Shown here: positions 34,124 to 43,266 of the stretch, piece after piece
How the letters are laid out: each line of letters begins with the position of its first letter
How positions within the stretch are numbered: the stretch's first letter is position 1
Source of the DNA: an uncultured Pelagibacteraceae bacterium
GTDB lineage: Bacteria; Pseudomonadota; Alphaproteobacteria; Pelagibacterales; Pelagibacteraceae
DNA length: 64,000 bases
Reading direction: 5' to 3'
Assembly (NCBI GenBank): GCA_902601785.1
Contig: CACKOH010000004.1
Span: 1-64,000, forward strand
Program-made: the position numbers and the translations under genes
Notes under the pieces: model-generated
Told to the model about the DNA's origin: nothing
What the model saw: only the letters and a program-made list of their open reading frames with translations
Database searches by the model: none

Positions 34124-34509
34124 TTTTGAGACAAAATAGTAATTACAGCTTTAGCAGCTTCAGCTCCTTTTCGTTTTCTTGCTTTAGCTTGTTTCATATT
34201 AAGGCATGTAATAATGCCGTTACCTATAGGCTTTTTATTATTTACAGATATGTCCATAATTGCATTGGTTGATGCTTGAGAAATAAAATCAAAATGGGGA
34301 GTTTGTCCTTTGATAACACATCCGAGTGCTAAAAATGCATCATACTTTTTAATATTTTTTGAAATTGTAACTGGTATTTCAAATACACCTGGAACAGTTA
34401 TAATTTTAATTATATTTGATTTTGGAATTAACCTTAACGCACTGCTCAGTAATCCTTTTGATATATCTTTATAATAATCTGCAATAACTATTAAATATTT
34501 TTTTTTCAT
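34120..34509 (-). CDS. ribH: 6,7-dimethyl-8-ribityllumazine synthase
   Basis: A 129-residue enzyme of riboflavin synthesis that joins dihydroxybutanone phosphate and the ribityl pyrimidine. It has TVPGVFEIPVTISKN, LALGCVIKGQTPHFDFISQAS (with the catalytic histidine of PHFDFI) and PIGNGIITCLNMKQAKAR. The N-terminus is short compared with typical 150-residue forms. It overlaps nusB by 4 bases and shares one base with ribBA. Confidence 0.95.
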   Translation of the reverse strand: MKKKYLIVIADYYKDISKGLLSSALRLIPKSNIIKIITVPGVFEIPVTISKNIKKYDAFLALGCVIKGQTPHFDFISQASTNAIMDISVNNKKPIGNGIITCLNMKQAKARKRKGAEAAKAVITILSQK

Positions 34510-35609
34510 TAAATCAGTTCCTGTTTGGTAATCTTTATATCATATCCTTCTAAACCAATAACCTTTTTCGGTGACTTGGTAATCAATATCATATTTTTAA
34601 TTTTTAAATCTTTAATTATTTGAGCACCTATTCCATAATTTCTTATAAGTTTGTCATTGCCTGTTTTATAAAATTCTTTATTTTTATAATCTTTAAGTGT
34701 TTGTGTAACAGATCGAAGATTAGAGTCTTTGATAAAAACTAAAACGCAACAAGAATATTTTTTGAAATAATTTAAAGTTTTATTAAACGAATTTGGCAAT
34801 TGTTGGCTGATTAAATAATTTTGAACTACATTTGACGAGATTACTCTAACTCTAGGTGTAACACCTTTTTTAATATTTCCTTTTATTAATGCAAAATGCT
34901 CTGCACCGTCTAATAAATTTTCATATATTCTTATTTTATATATTTGATTTTTTACTTCAATATTACTTTGTTTTTTTAAGCGTATTAATTTTTCTTTTTT
35001 TAGTCTGTAAGCAATTAGATCTTCAATTTTTCCAATTTTAAGTTTATGTTTTTTTGCAAAATTAAAAAGATTGTCACCTTTTGCCATTGTCCCATCTTCA
35101 TTCATAATTTCACATATAACTGCTGAATTATTTTTTTTAGCTAATCTAGATATATCTACTGATGCCTCTGTATGTCCTGCCCTAACTAATACTCCACCAT
35201 CTTTAGCTATAATTGGAAAAATGTGACCAGGGGAAACAATATCATTTTTATTTGCATTTTTTTTTGATGCAATTTTAATTGTTCTAGATCTATCTTTTGC
35301 AGAAATACCTGTTGTTATTCCTCTTTTTGCTTCAATAGAGATAGTAAATGCAGTTTTGTTTCTAGATTTATTAATAGGCGACATTAAACTCAAATTTAAT
35401 TTTTTTGCCTGAACACTATCTAAAGCAAGACAAATTAATCCACGTCCATACCTAGCCATAAAATTTATATTTTTTGCATTAGTGTCAGAAGTAGAAATGA
35501 CTAAATCACCTTCATTCTCTCTTTTTTCATCATCAACAAGAATGAACATGCCACCTTTTTTGGCTACATTGATTATTTGTTCAATTTTAGCAAAATTATT
35601 TTTTTTCAT
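34509..35609 (-). CDS. ribB: Dihydroxybutanone phosphate synthase with degenerate GTP cyclohydrolase II domain (RibBX-like)
   Basis: A 366-residue two-domain protein. Residues about 1-205 are an intact RibB domain that makes the four-carbon riboflavin precursor: FILVDDEKRENEGDLV, ARYGRGLICLAL, TGISAKDRSRTI, GHIFPIIAKDGGVLVRAGHTEA and CEIMNEDGTMAKG. Residues about 220-366 align with RibA, but the zinc-binding cysteine motif (normally HSECLTGDVFGSLRCDCG) reads VRVISSNVVQNYLISQ, with no cysteine or histidine. This half should therefore be inactive as a cyclohydrolase, as in the RibBX proteins known from other proteobacteria. It overlaps ribE by 14 bases. Confidence 0.92.
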   Translation of the reverse strand: MKKNNFAKIEQIINVAKKGGMFILVDDEKRENEGDLVISTSDTNAKNINFMARYGRGLICLALDSVQAKKLNLSLMSPINKSRNKTAFTISIEAKRGITTGISAKDRSRTIKIASKKNANKNDIVSPGHIFPIIAKDGGVLVRAGHTEASVDISRLAKKNNSAVICEIMNEDGTMAKGDNLFNFAKKHKLKIGKIEDLIAYRLKKEKLIRLKKQSNIEVKNQIYKIRIYENLLDGAEHFALIKGNIKKGVTPRVRVISSNVVQNYLISQQLPNSFNKTLNYFKKYSCCVLVFIKDSNLRSVTQTLKDYKNKEFYKTGNDKLIRNYGIGAQIIKDLKIKNMILITKSPKKVIGLEGYDIKITKQELI

Positions 35610-36189
35610 TAAAATAATTTCTAACGTATTTAGATAGGATATCTATCTCAATATTAACTAAGCTCGATTTCTTTAAAGTAGATAAATTTGTTTCTTTATA
35701 CGTGTGAGGGATAATCCAAATTTGAAATCCTTTTTTTGTAACTTTTGAAATAGTAAGAGATATACCATTTACACTAATAGATGCTTTTTCTATTAAATGT
35801 TTTTTTTCCTTCCTAGGAATTTCAAACTCAAAAACATATGATTTATCAACTTTGGAGATCTTCAATACTTTACCAACAGTGTCTACATGACCCTGACATA
35901 TATGTCCTGAAATTTTTGTGCCGTATTTTAAAGGTAATTCTAAGTTAATAATATCTCTAGGTTTTAAAAATTTAAACTTTGATCTTTTGATTGTTTCATT
36001 TGATAGATAAAATTCCATAATCTTTTTTTTAAAAGAAATCAATGTTAAGCACACACCATCACAAGCTACTGATAAACCCATATCTCTACTTGAAACTTTA
36101 AGGTTACTTTTTACAAAAATATTAAGGCCTTTATCTCTTTTGACTATTTTAGAAATTGTTCCTTGATTGTAAATAATTCCGTTAAACAT
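35596..36189 (-). CDS. ribE: Riboflavin synthase alpha subunit
   Basis: Dismutates two lumazines to riboflavin. The 197-residue protein starts MFNGIIYNQGTI, has SVACDGVCLTLISF, GHICQGHVDTVGKV and ASISVNGISLTISKV plus LKKSSLVNIEIDILSKYVRN, showing the two tandem lumazine-binding barrels of the family. Start follows ribD by 1 base; end overlaps ribB by 14 bases. Confidence 0.95.
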   Translation of the reverse strand: MFNGIIYNQGTISKIVKRDKGLNIFVKSNLKVSSRDMGLSVACDGVCLTLISFKKKIMEFYLSNETIKRSKFKFLKPRDIINLELPLKYGTKISGHICQGHVDTVGKVLKISKVDKSYVFEFEIPRKEKKHLIEKASISVNGISLTISKVTKKGFQIWIIPHTYKETNLSTLKKSSLVNIEIDILSKYVRNYFNEKK

Positions 36190-36190
36190 A

Positions 36191-37297
36191 TTATTTGTTA
36201 TAATGAGTTATTGTATCTTTTCCATAGGAAGAATTAAGATTTTGTCTAAATGGATATTTTTTATTTAAGACATTTAATCCATTAAATTTAACAAAATCTG
36301 AATTTGTTGGTAGTTTTTTTTGACTTTTGAATAAATAAAATTGATTAAATATTTTATCCCTTAATAAGTTTGTTGTTAGAAGATCGCCTCCTTCCACTAA
36401 AGTATTTCTAAAACCCAAAGAATAAAGTTTTTTTATAATTGGTCTTAGATCTAGTTGCTTAGTATTATTTAATTTTGTTTTAATTAGTTCTATTTTTTTT
36501 TTTTTAAAGATAGAAATTCTTGACTTATTCGCTCTATTATAAAAAACGATAGTATTTTTTTTATTAGCAGACTTAAAAATATAAGTTTTTTTGTTTAAAC
36601 TTAAATTGCTGTCTAAAATAATTCTTACTGGTGAAAATTTTTCAAAACCTTTTATTCTGCAATTTAATTTAGGGTTATCAATATTTACAGTTTTGCTTGA
36701 TGTCATTATTGAGTCATTTTTGTATCTTAATAAATGAGTAAATTTATCAGAATACTGGTTGGTTATTTTTGTTTTAAATTTATTATAAATTAGTTTGTTT
36801 TTTGAAATAGCTATCTTGCCAGTAACAAAAGGCTTTTTATTTTTTCTATTAAAAAAATATGGAATATAAAATTTTTTAACTTTATCTTTTAGAAGGCCTA
36901 TCGAAACATTGATTTTATGAGATTTTAAAATTTTAAAACTTTTTTTTCTTACTCTTTTATCAGTATCTTCAAGTGCGTAAACCACTTCAGATATTTTTGA
37001 TTTAATTATTTCATTTGTACATGGTGGTGTAACACCCTGGTGGCTGCATGGTTCCAAAGTGACATACATCTTTGAACCATTAAGTTTCGTATTACAATTT
37101 TTAATTGCATTAAATTCTGCATGAGGTCTACCATTATAAGAAGTTTGACCAATTGAAATAATATTATCATTTTTAACAATTACACAACCAACAGATGGAT
37201 TAGTACCAGTTAATCCCTGTCGAGATCTTGCCAAGTCCAAGGCAATCTCCATGAATAGTTTATCTTTTTTTGAAAATTTATTTTTTTTTGAAGACAT
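36191..37297 (-). CDS. ribD: Bifunctional riboflavin deaminase/reductase
   Basis: A 368-residue enzyme for two steps after ring opening of GTP. The N-terminal deaminase has GTNPSVGCVIVKND, GRPHAEFNAIKN with the zinc ligand and proton shuttle, and YVTLEPCSHQGVTPPCTNEI with the cysteine ligands. The reductase half (about 165-368) shows KPFVTGKIAISKN, SDKFTHLLR, DNPKLNCRI and TLVEGGDLLTTNLL. The reductase domain is strongly AT-drifted but complete. It overlaps nrdR by 20 bases. Confidence 0.94.
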   Translation of the reverse strand: MSSKKNKFSKKDKLFMEIALDLARSRQGLTGTNPSVGCVIVKNDNIISIGQTSYNGRPHAEFNAIKNCNTKLNGSKMYVTLEPCSHQGVTPPCTNEIIKSKISEVVYALEDTDKRVRKKSFKILKSHKINVSIGLLKDKVKKFYIPYFFNRKNKKPFVTGKIAISKNKLIYNKFKTKITNQYSDKFTHLLRYKNDSIMTSSKTVNIDNPKLNCRIKGFEKFSPVRIILDSNLSLNKKTYIFKSANKKNTIVFYNRANKSRISIFKKKKIELIKTKLNNTKQLDLRPIIKKLYSLGFRNTLVEGGDLLTTNLLRDKIFNQFYLFKSQKKLPTNSDFVKFNGLNVLNKKYPFRQNLNSSYGKDTITHYNK

Positions 37298-37736
37298 CTA
37301 TCTTGTCCACGAATTGAACAAAGTCTTGTTCTTCTCTGAAGTTACGATAAACAGACGCAAAACGGACATAAGCTACAGGATCTAATTCTTTTAAGCCCTC
37401 CATAACCATTGTACCAATTGTGCTTGTTGAAATTTCACTTTGACCAAGTTCTTCTAATGCTCTTGAAACTTTACTGATAAATTTTTCAGCAGTACCAGTA
37501 TCTATAGGTCTTTTTTTGAGAGCGATATATATTGATTTGGCAAGTTTATCTCTATCAAATGGAGATTTTCTCCCGTTCTTTTTAACTACCATAAGCTCTC
37601 TAAATTGAATTCTTTCAAATGTGGTAAATCTTTCACCACAAACACACATTCTTCTTCTTCTTATAGCAGTACCATCTTCGGTAGGACGTGAGTCAACAAC
37701 GGAGGTCTCACCTTTTTTTTCGCAGGGGCAAATCAT
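37278..37736 (-). CDS. nrdR: Transcriptional repressor NrdR
   Basis: A 152-residue repressor of ribonucleotide reductase genes. The N-terminal zinc ribbon is partly atypical: MICPCEKKGETSVVDSRPTEDGTAIRRRRMCVCGERFTTFER keeps cysteines 3, 5, 31 and 33 as CxC pairs. The ATP-cone domain follows (VVKKNGRKSPFDRDKLAKSI ... ELDPVAYVRFASVYRNF). It lies between glyA (3-base gap) and ribD (20-base overlap), the standard alphaproteobacterial order. Confidence 0.95.
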   Translation of the reverse strand: MICPCEKKGETSVVDSRPTEDGTAIRRRRMCVCGERFTTFERIQFRELMVVKKNGRKSPFDRDKLAKSIYIALKKRPIDTGTAEKFISKVSRALEELGQSEISTSTIGTMVMEGLKELDPVAYVRFASVYRNFREEQDFVQFVDKIDVFKKK

Positions 37737-37739
37737 TAA

Positions 37740-39047
37740 TTAAAGATTCTTATATATCGGAAATGAAGAAGTTAAAGCAATAACTTCATTTCTAACTTCA
37801 TCTTCTACTTTACTGTTATCATCTGGGTTTTCTGATAATCCTTTAAGAGTTTTTGTAATCAATTCACCCACTTTCTTGCATTCATTTAAACCAAAACCAC
37901 GTGTTGTAATCGCTTGTGTTCCTAATCTTATACCAGATGTTACCATTGGCTTTTCTGTATCAAAAGGTATACCATTTTTATTACATGTAATATTAGCTCT
38001 TGATAAACTTTCCGCAGCTAAGTTACCTTTTACATTGTAAGGACGTAAGTCAACCAACATAAGATGAGTATCTGTACCATCAGAATAAATTTTAAAACCA
38101 TTATTTTTTAAAGTTTCTGCTAAAATTTTTGCATTTGCTAAAACAGATTTAATATAGTCTTGAAAGTCAGGCTGAAGAGCTTCTAAAAAACCGGCTGCTT
38201 TAGCTGCAATAACATGCATTAATGGTCCACCCTGGTAGCCGGGAAAAACTGCTGTGTTAAATTTTTTAGATAATTCCTCGTGATTAGTTAAAATTATTCC
38301 ACCTCTTGCACTTCTAAAAACTTTATGTGTAGTAGATGTTACCACATGAGCATAGTCACACGGATTTGGATATCCCTTTCCAGCAACCAAACCCGAAAAA
38401 TGTGCCATATCCACCATTAGATATGCTCCAACTTTATCTGCAATTTCTCTAAATCTTTTAAAATCAATAACTCTGGAATATGCACTTCCACCTGCAATTA
38501 TCAATTTTGGTTTATGTTCTAAGGCAAGTTTTTCAACATTGTCATAATCTATAAGTTCAGATTTTTTATCAACATCATACCCTATCGGATTAAACCATTT
38601 TCCTGACATTGAAATTTTTAAACCATGAGTGATATGACCTCCTGAATTTAAGCTCATACCCATAAAAGTATCACCAGGTTTTAACAGCGCCAAAAATACT
38701 GCACCATTAGCTTGTGCTCCTGAATGGGGCTGTGCGTTAGCAAATTTGCAATTGAATAGTTTCTTTAATCTTTCTATTGCTAAATTTTCAGCAACATCAA
38801 CATGTTCACATCCATTATAATATCTTTTACCGGGGTAACCTTCTGCGTATTTATTAGTTAGCACTGAACCTTGAGCCTCCAAAACAGCTTGAGAAACAAT
38901 ATTCTCTGAAGCAATTAATTCTATATGTTGTTGCTGTCTCAAGAGTTCATCTTGAATTGCCTTGTAAAGGTCTGGGTCTTTTGAAGATAAACTGTCTTCA
39001 AAAAAACTTTTATAGCTATCATTTATATAATTTTTTTCACTAGACAT
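37740..39047 (-). CDS. glyA: Serine hydroxymethyltransferase
   Basis: Interconverts serine and glycine with transfer of a one-carbon unit to tetrahydrofolate. The 435-residue PLP enzyme has [48 protein letters not shown], and the PLP lysine in [16 protein letters not shown]. In the same window soxBDAG generates methylene-tetrahydrofolate and glycine from sarcosine, so the two systems share intermediates. It shares its first base with the end of rpiB. Confidence 0.97.
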   Translation of the reverse strand: MSSEKNYINDSYKSFFEDSLSSKDPDLYKAIQDELLRQQQHIELIASENIVSQAVLEAQGSVLTNKYAEGYPGKRYYNGCEHVDVAENLAIERLKKLFNCKFANAQPHSGAQANGAVFLALLKPGDTFMGMSLNSGGHITHGLKISMSGKWFNPIGYDVDKKSELIDYDNVEKLALEHKPKLIIAGGSAYSRVIDFKRFREIADKVGAYLMVDMAHFSGLVAGKGYPNPCDYAHVVTSTTHKVFRSARGGIILTNHEELSKKFNTAVFPGYQGGPLMHVIAAKAAGFLEALQPDFQDYIKSVLANAKILAETLKNNGFKIYSDGTDTHLMLVDLRPYNVKGNLAAESLSRANITCNKNGIPFDTEKPMVTSGIRLGTQAITTRGFGLNECKKVGELITKTLKGLSENPDDNSKVEDEVRNEVIALTSSFPIYKNL

Positions 39048-39472
39048 TATATTTTTTTAATCCTTTTTAAGTGTCTACCACCTTCAAATTTAGTATTCAA
39101 AAAAACACTAACACAATTTAAAGCATTTTTTTTTGTTAACAATCTTGAGCCTAATGTAATGATATTTGCATCATTATGCAATCTTGATAATTTTGTTGAT
39201 TTTAAATTAAAACATTGAGCAGCTCGAATATTCTTATGTTTATTTGCAGCTATATTCATCCCCATTCCAGATCCACATACTAAAATTCCAATATTATTTT
39301 TGCTAATTTTTACTTTTCGAGCAACCTTATGAGCATAATCAGGGTAATCTACTCTGTTATCAGAGGATGGTCCTAGATCAAAATAATTCATTTTTTTTTT
39401 AATTAGATGTTTTTTAATGATTTCCTTTAATTTAAAGCCAGCGTGATCAGAAGAAATATATATATTTTTCAA
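39047..39472 (-). CDS. rpiB: Ribose-5-phosphate isomerase B
   Basis: Interconverts ribose and ribulose 5-phosphate in the pentose phosphate pathway. The protein has [31 protein letters not shown], and [22 protein letters not shown], where Cys is the base, then [11 protein letters not shown] place the start at TTG 39472 ([12 protein letters not shown], 142 residues), just after the upstream stop, because this matches the family N-terminus. A GTG at 39499 would add nine residues overlapping the hydroxylase gene. Confidence 0.92.
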   Translation of the reverse strand: MKNIYISSDHAGFKLKEIIKKHLIKKKMNYFDLGPSSDNRVDYPDYAHKVARKVKISKNNIGILVCGSGMGMNIAANKHKNIRAAQCFNLKSTKLSRLHNDANIITLGSRLLTKKNALNCVSVFLNTKFEGGRHLKRIKKI

Positions 39473-39473
39473 A

Positions 39474-40115
39474 CTAATTAAATTTATAATCAAGAACACA
39501 AGCTACAAGGTGAATTCTATTTTCTTCACCTCCATTAAACGCATTGTGATATTTAGTATTATTTGTAACCCATACAGAACCATCTGCGGGCATATGTTTT
39601 GCAACATTATCTATTACCATTAAACAACCTGGGTTAGTAATAATTGGTATATGTAGTCTTGGCTCAGGATCTCTGTGCCAACTTAAAGTAGATCTTGGCT
39701 CTTTTAAAAGAATTCTTACTCTACCCAATTTATATTTTGAAGAAAGCACGTCATACACTTCCTTAAAGTATGTGTTTTCGTAATCTTTAATAAATTCTGA
39801 ATATTGCGTCTCATCAACCTTAATGTCTCTTGAAACTTCTTTTCCTGTTTTGTCAGGCTTAGTCCAATAAACTCCTCTAGCTTTGCTTCCTTTTATAGAG
39901 TCTGGATCTCCAGGTATTTGAGTTAATGAAATGGCTCCAAAGTGAGTTACACCGCCACCATCATCAAATTTTTTAATATTTACAATTTGATTATATGCCT
40001 CTTGCAACTTGTCTATATCAAATTTTATGTTCTGTTTTTGAAAATCACTGAAATTTAAAATTCTTTCCTCTTTTTTTATATTCAGGTCTACAATTTTTGT
40101 GTTATCTATAGTCAT
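39474..40115 (-). CDS. Aspartyl/asparaginyl beta-hydroxylase-like 2OG oxygenase
   Basis: A 213-residue protein with the core of Fe(II)/2-oxoglutarate aspartyl/asparaginyl beta-hydroxylases. STLSWHRDPEPRLHIPIITNPG (about 140-161) has the HxD metal pair and the arginine/histidine of the core; HMPADGSVWVTNNTKYHNAFNGGEENRIHLVACV (about 170-205) gives the distal histidine and the R-x-H region. No signal peptide or membrane segment is visible. It lies upstream of rpiB-glyA with a gap of one base or an overlap, depending on the rpiB start. Substrate unknown: protein, peptide or free amino acid are all possible. Confidence 0.82.
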   Translation of the reverse strand: MTIDNTKIVDLNIKKEERILNFSDFQKQNIKFDIDKLQEAYNQIVNIKKFDDGGGVTHFGAISLTQIPGDPDSIKGSKARGVYWTKPDKTGKEVSRDIKVDETQYSEFIKDYENTYFKEVYDVLSSKYKLGRVRILLKEPRSTLSWHRDPEPRLHIPIITNPGCLMVIDNVAKHMPADGSVWVTNNTKYHNAFNGGEENRIHLVACVLDYKFN

Positions 40116-40188
40116 CGAAATTGTGTTGTACTTATAATTTTATATATTTGTATAATACTTTTGTCGCATTAATAAAGTATATTTGAAC

Positions 40189-41178
40189 ATGATTACAGGA
40201 AAATATCCAAATTTAAGATTGAGAAGAAACAGAAAGGAATCGTGGACTAGAAGGTTAGTTCAAGAAAATACACTCAGTCCAAATGATTTTATATTACCAA
40301 TTTTCTTAATAGATGGATCAAACAAAAAAGAATCAATATCTACAATGCCAGGTGTTTTTAGATATACAATAAATAGAGTTTCTCAAATAGTAGATAAAGC
40401 AATTAAAAAAGGTATTCCAATGGTTGCTCTTTTTCCTAAAACGAAAAATATTTTAAAAAATGATTTGGGTACTGAGTCATTAAATGAAAATAATTTAGTT
40501 TGCAGGGCTATAATAGAAATTAAAAAAAGATACAAAAACCAAATTGGAATTATGTGTGATGTTGCGCTAGATCCTTATACATCACATGGTCATGATGGAT
40601 TAATAAAGTCTAATCAAATAATTAATGATGAAACGATTGAAGTGCTAATAAATCAATCTCTATTACAGGCTGAAATGGGATGTGATGTTCTTGCACCTTC
40701 AGACATGATGGATGGGAGAATAGGAAAAATAAGAAAAGCACTTGATAGTTCAAATTTTAAAAATACTCAAATTTTATCCTATGCAGCTAAGTATGCTTCT
40801 AGTTTTTATGGACCTTTTAGAGATGCTGTTGGTTCTAAAAGCTCACTTAGAAGTGACAAAAAAACTTATCAAATGGACTTTAGAAATAGTGATGAGGCTA
40901 TGCGGGAAGTTGCTTTGGATATAAAAGAAGGTGCAGATATGATTATGGTTAAACCAGGAATGCCCTATTTAGACATAATTAAATCGATAAAAGAAAATTT
41001 TAGAATTCCAGTTTTAGCATACCAAGTTTCTGGTGAATATAGTCTTTTAGAAACTGCTATTAATAAAAAACTAATACAAAAAAATGCAGTTTATGAAAGT
41101 TTAGTTTCTTTTAAACGTGCAGGAGCAAATGCTATTGTTTCATATTATGCTGATAGAATAGACAAAATTTTAGAATAA
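40189..41178 (+). CDS. hemB: Porphobilinogen synthase (delta-aminolevulinate dehydratase)
   Basis: Condenses two aminolevulinates to porphobilinogen for heme. The 329-residue protein starts at ATG 40189 (MITGKYPNLRLRRNR); a TTG two codons earlier is less likely. It has FILPIFLIDG, the metal region DVALDPYTSHGHDGLI (about 125-140), LAPSDMMDGRIGKIR, SSFYGPFRDAVGS and the Schiff-base lysines in TYQMDFRNSDEA/IMVKPGMPYLD. The metal region lacks the zinc cysteines and has the aspartate form described for magnesium-dependent enzymes. It is convergent with recO with no gap. Confidence 0.96.
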   Translation: MITGKYPNLRLRRNRKESWTRRLVQENTLSPNDFILPIFLIDGSNKKESISTMPGVFRYTINRVSQIVDKAIKKGIPMVALFPKTKNILKNDLGTESLNENNLVCRAIIEIKKRYKNQIGIMCDVALDPYTSHGHDGLIKSNQIINDETIEVLINQSLLQAEMGCDVLAPSDMMDGRIGKIRKALDSSNFKNTQILSYAAKYASSFYGPFRDAVGSKSSLRSDKKTYQMDFRNSDEAMREVALDIKEGADMIMVKPGMPYLDIIKSIKENFRIPVLAYQVSGEYSLLETAINKKLIQKNAVYESLVSFKRAGANAIVSYYADRIDKILE

Positions 41179-41859
41179 CTATTTCAAAGAATTTAGAAAA
41201 ATTAATCTACTGTTAGGATAATTTAAATTATTTGGTTTCAAGATTGTTTTATCCAAATAATCTCCAACCAATTTCAATCCACTCAATAAAATATTAATAT
41301 CTGTTACCTCTAAATCTTTTTCAATAAGAAAGTTAGGAACATATTTCTTTTCAGAATAAGAAGTTGCGAAATAAACAGTTTTATTATCTTCTAAATTTTT
41401 CTCGACTAAATTTTCTAGCTCAAGATCGTAACCTAGTAATTTTAGTAACTCTAATTCCCAGAAAATATATTTTTTAAGCCAGTTTTGTTCATTTAATAAA
41501 TTAAAAAGATCTTCGATAAGAGAGTAAACTTTTTTATTTGTCTGTGCTTCGGCTGTTAAAATTTTTATTAAGTTCATTGCTGAAGTAATACAAGAAAGCT
41601 TTTGTTTATGATCAAAATAAAATGGACTGTAAGCATTTAAAATTTCAATTTTAAAATAGCCCATTCTATTATCATTTTTTGAGTTGTAATTAACATGAAT
41701 TTTATTTCCTACTTGAAGATAATTTTTAATTTTTTTAGATGTTCCTCCAAATATAATGCCTGAAACTTTACCTCTATCCATAGTATATACTTCAGCAATT
41801 ATAGAGTTTTCACTATACCTACTTTTACTGACTAAAAAACCTTGATCAATCCAATTCAT
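41179..41859 (-). CDS. recO: DNA repair protein RecO
   Basis: A 226-residue protein that helps RecR load RecA. MNWIDQGFLVSKSRYSENSIIAEVYTMDRGKVSGIIFGG is the OB-fold start (DQGFLV and GKVSGIIFGG are typical), and the C-terminal half is helical (FWELELLKLLGYDLE, about 140-155). The zinc cysteines seen in some RecO proteins are absent. It overlaps rnc by 14 bases. In related bacteria era usually lies between rnc and recO; here it is missing. Confidence 0.9.
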   Translation of the reverse strand: MNWIDQGFLVSKSRYSENSIIAEVYTMDRGKVSGIIFGGTSKKIKNYLQVGNKIHVNYNSKNDNRMGYFKIEILNAYSPFYFDHKQKLSCITSAMNLIKILTAEAQTNKKVYSLIEDLFNLLNEQNWLKKYIFWELELLKLLGYDLELENLVEKNLEDNKTVYFATSYSEKKYVPNFLIEKDLEVTDINILLSGLKLVGDYLDKTILKPNNLNYPNSRLIFLNSLK

Positions 41860-42529
41860 ATTGTTTTAAATTTATATTTTTTAAACATTCGATGGCAGCA
41901 TTTTGCTCAGCATCTTTTTTTGATTTACCTGTTGATATAAAATATTTCGTATTAGGAAGCTTAACTCCCACCTTAAAAATAGGTTTATGACGTGGACCTG
42001 TATTAGAAATTATTTTGTACGTTGGTAATTTTTTAAATTTTTTTAGAGCTAATTCTTGAAGTTTTGTTTTTGCGTCAATTTGAGTAACAACACTTTTTTC
42101 AATATGACTATCCCAAAGTTTTAAGATAACTTTTTCAGCTATATTTAGCCCTTTGTCTAAATAAATAGCTCCCATTAATGCCTCACAACTATCTGAAATA
42201 ATTTTGTCTTCGATTTTGATAATTTTATTTTTTGGGTTGAAGGTTTTTATATATTTTTCTAATTCAATAACTTTTGCAATTTCTAAACATGTTTTTTTAT
42301 TTACTAAAGAAGCAAATTTTTTATCAAGTATACCCTCTTTTTCATTAGGATAGATTTTTAAAAGTTTTTGAGCAATAACTAAGCCAAGCACTCTATCTCC
42401 TAAAAATTCAATCTTTTCATTATTTTCATTTGGGTTGAAACTTTTGTGGGTTAATGATTGAATTAACAAATTGTTATTTCTAAATTTTATATTTAATTTT
42501 TTTTCTAATTTTTGATAGTTTATTTTCAT
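41846..42529 (-). CDS. rnc: Ribonuclease III
   Basis: Cleaves double-stranded RNA in rRNA and mRNA processing. The 227-residue protein has the catalytic NEKIEFLGDRVLGLVIAQKLL, the second acidic cluster in KIISDSCEALMGAIYLDKG and a C-terminal dsRNA-binding domain (DAKTKLQELALKKFKKLP ... STGKSKKDAEQNAAIECLKNI). Start is ATG 42529, sharing one base with the lepB TGA; a TTG just before is in frame. Ends overlapping recO by 14 bases. Confidence 0.95.
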   Translation of the reverse strand: MKINYQKLEKKLNIKFRNNNLLIQSLTHKSFNPNENNEKIEFLGDRVLGLVIAQKLLKIYPNEKEGILDKKFASLVNKKTCLEIAKVIELEKYIKTFNPKNKIIKIEDKIISDSCEALMGAIYLDKGLNIAEKVILKLWDSHIEKSVVTQIDAKTKLQELALKKFKKLPTYKIISNTGPRHKPIFKVGVKLPNTKYFISTGKSKKDAEQNAAIECLKNINLKQYELD

Positions 42530-43266
42530 CAATTAATTTTATCAAATGATCTATTAAATCTAATTGATTTATGCCATTTCCAAAATTCAAAAATACTACC
42601 CATCTTTCTATCAGATGAAAAAAAAATAAATTGGGCTTTACCGACAAGATTGTCTTTATGAACATAACCAACGCTTGTTAAATACCTACTATCTTTAGAA
42701 CAATCTCTATTGTCACCTAAAAAAAAATAATGGTTATCAGGAACAGTAAAGATATCTGAATTCTGATAGGTGTATTCTTTTAAGTAGACAGTGTGGAATT
42801 TTTTTCCGTTTGGTAATTTTTCCTCAAATTTATAAACATCGATAATTTCATTTCCACAATAAATATTACTTTTGCTAAGAGTTTTTGACTTTAACAATTC
42901 ACTGTTATTTAAATATAGGTTAGAGTCTATAAATTGAATCTTATCACCTGGTAGACCAATAAGTCTTTTTATATAATCTGTTCTATTATCTGCTGGTGTT
43001 TTGAAAACAACTACATCTCCACGTTCTGGACTATTGAACATTACTCTTTTGCTAAGTATAGGAGGACTAAAAGGAAAAGAATGCTTACTATAACCGTAGG
43101 AATATTTTGTAACAAACAATCTATCTCCTACCAGCAATGTTGGCTCCATTGATGATGAAGGAATATAAAATGGTTGAATTAAAAGAGATCTGATTACTAT
43201 AGCAATTACTAAAGCATAAAACAAAGTTTTTATATTTTCAGAAAAAAAATTTTTATCTAACTTCAT
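42529..43266 (-). CDS. lepB: Signal peptidase I
   Basis: Cleaves signal peptides at the periplasmic face. The 245-residue protein has an N-terminal membrane helix (LFYALVIAIVIRSLLIQPFYI, about 15-35), the catalytic serine in PSSSMEPTLLVGD, the general-base lysine in DYIKRLIGLPGDKI, and the box E region HYFFLGDNRDCSKDSRYLTSVGYV. It overlaps acpS by 4 bases and rnc by one base. It belongs to the rel-pyrE-pdxJ-acpS-lepB-rnc-recO run. Confidence 0.96.
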   Translation of the reverse strand: MKLDKNFFSENIKTLFYALVIAIVIRSLLIQPFYIPSSSMEPTLLVGDRLFVTKYSYGYSKHSFPFSPPILSKRVMFNSPERGDVVVFKTPADNRTDYIKRLIGLPGDKIQFIDSNLYLNNSELLKSKTLSKSNIYCGNEIIDVYKFEEKLPNGKKFHTVYLKEYTYQNSDIFTVPDNHYFFLGDNRDCSKDSRYLTSVGYVHKDNLVGKAQFIFFSSDRKMGSIFEFWKWHKSIRFNRSFDKIN

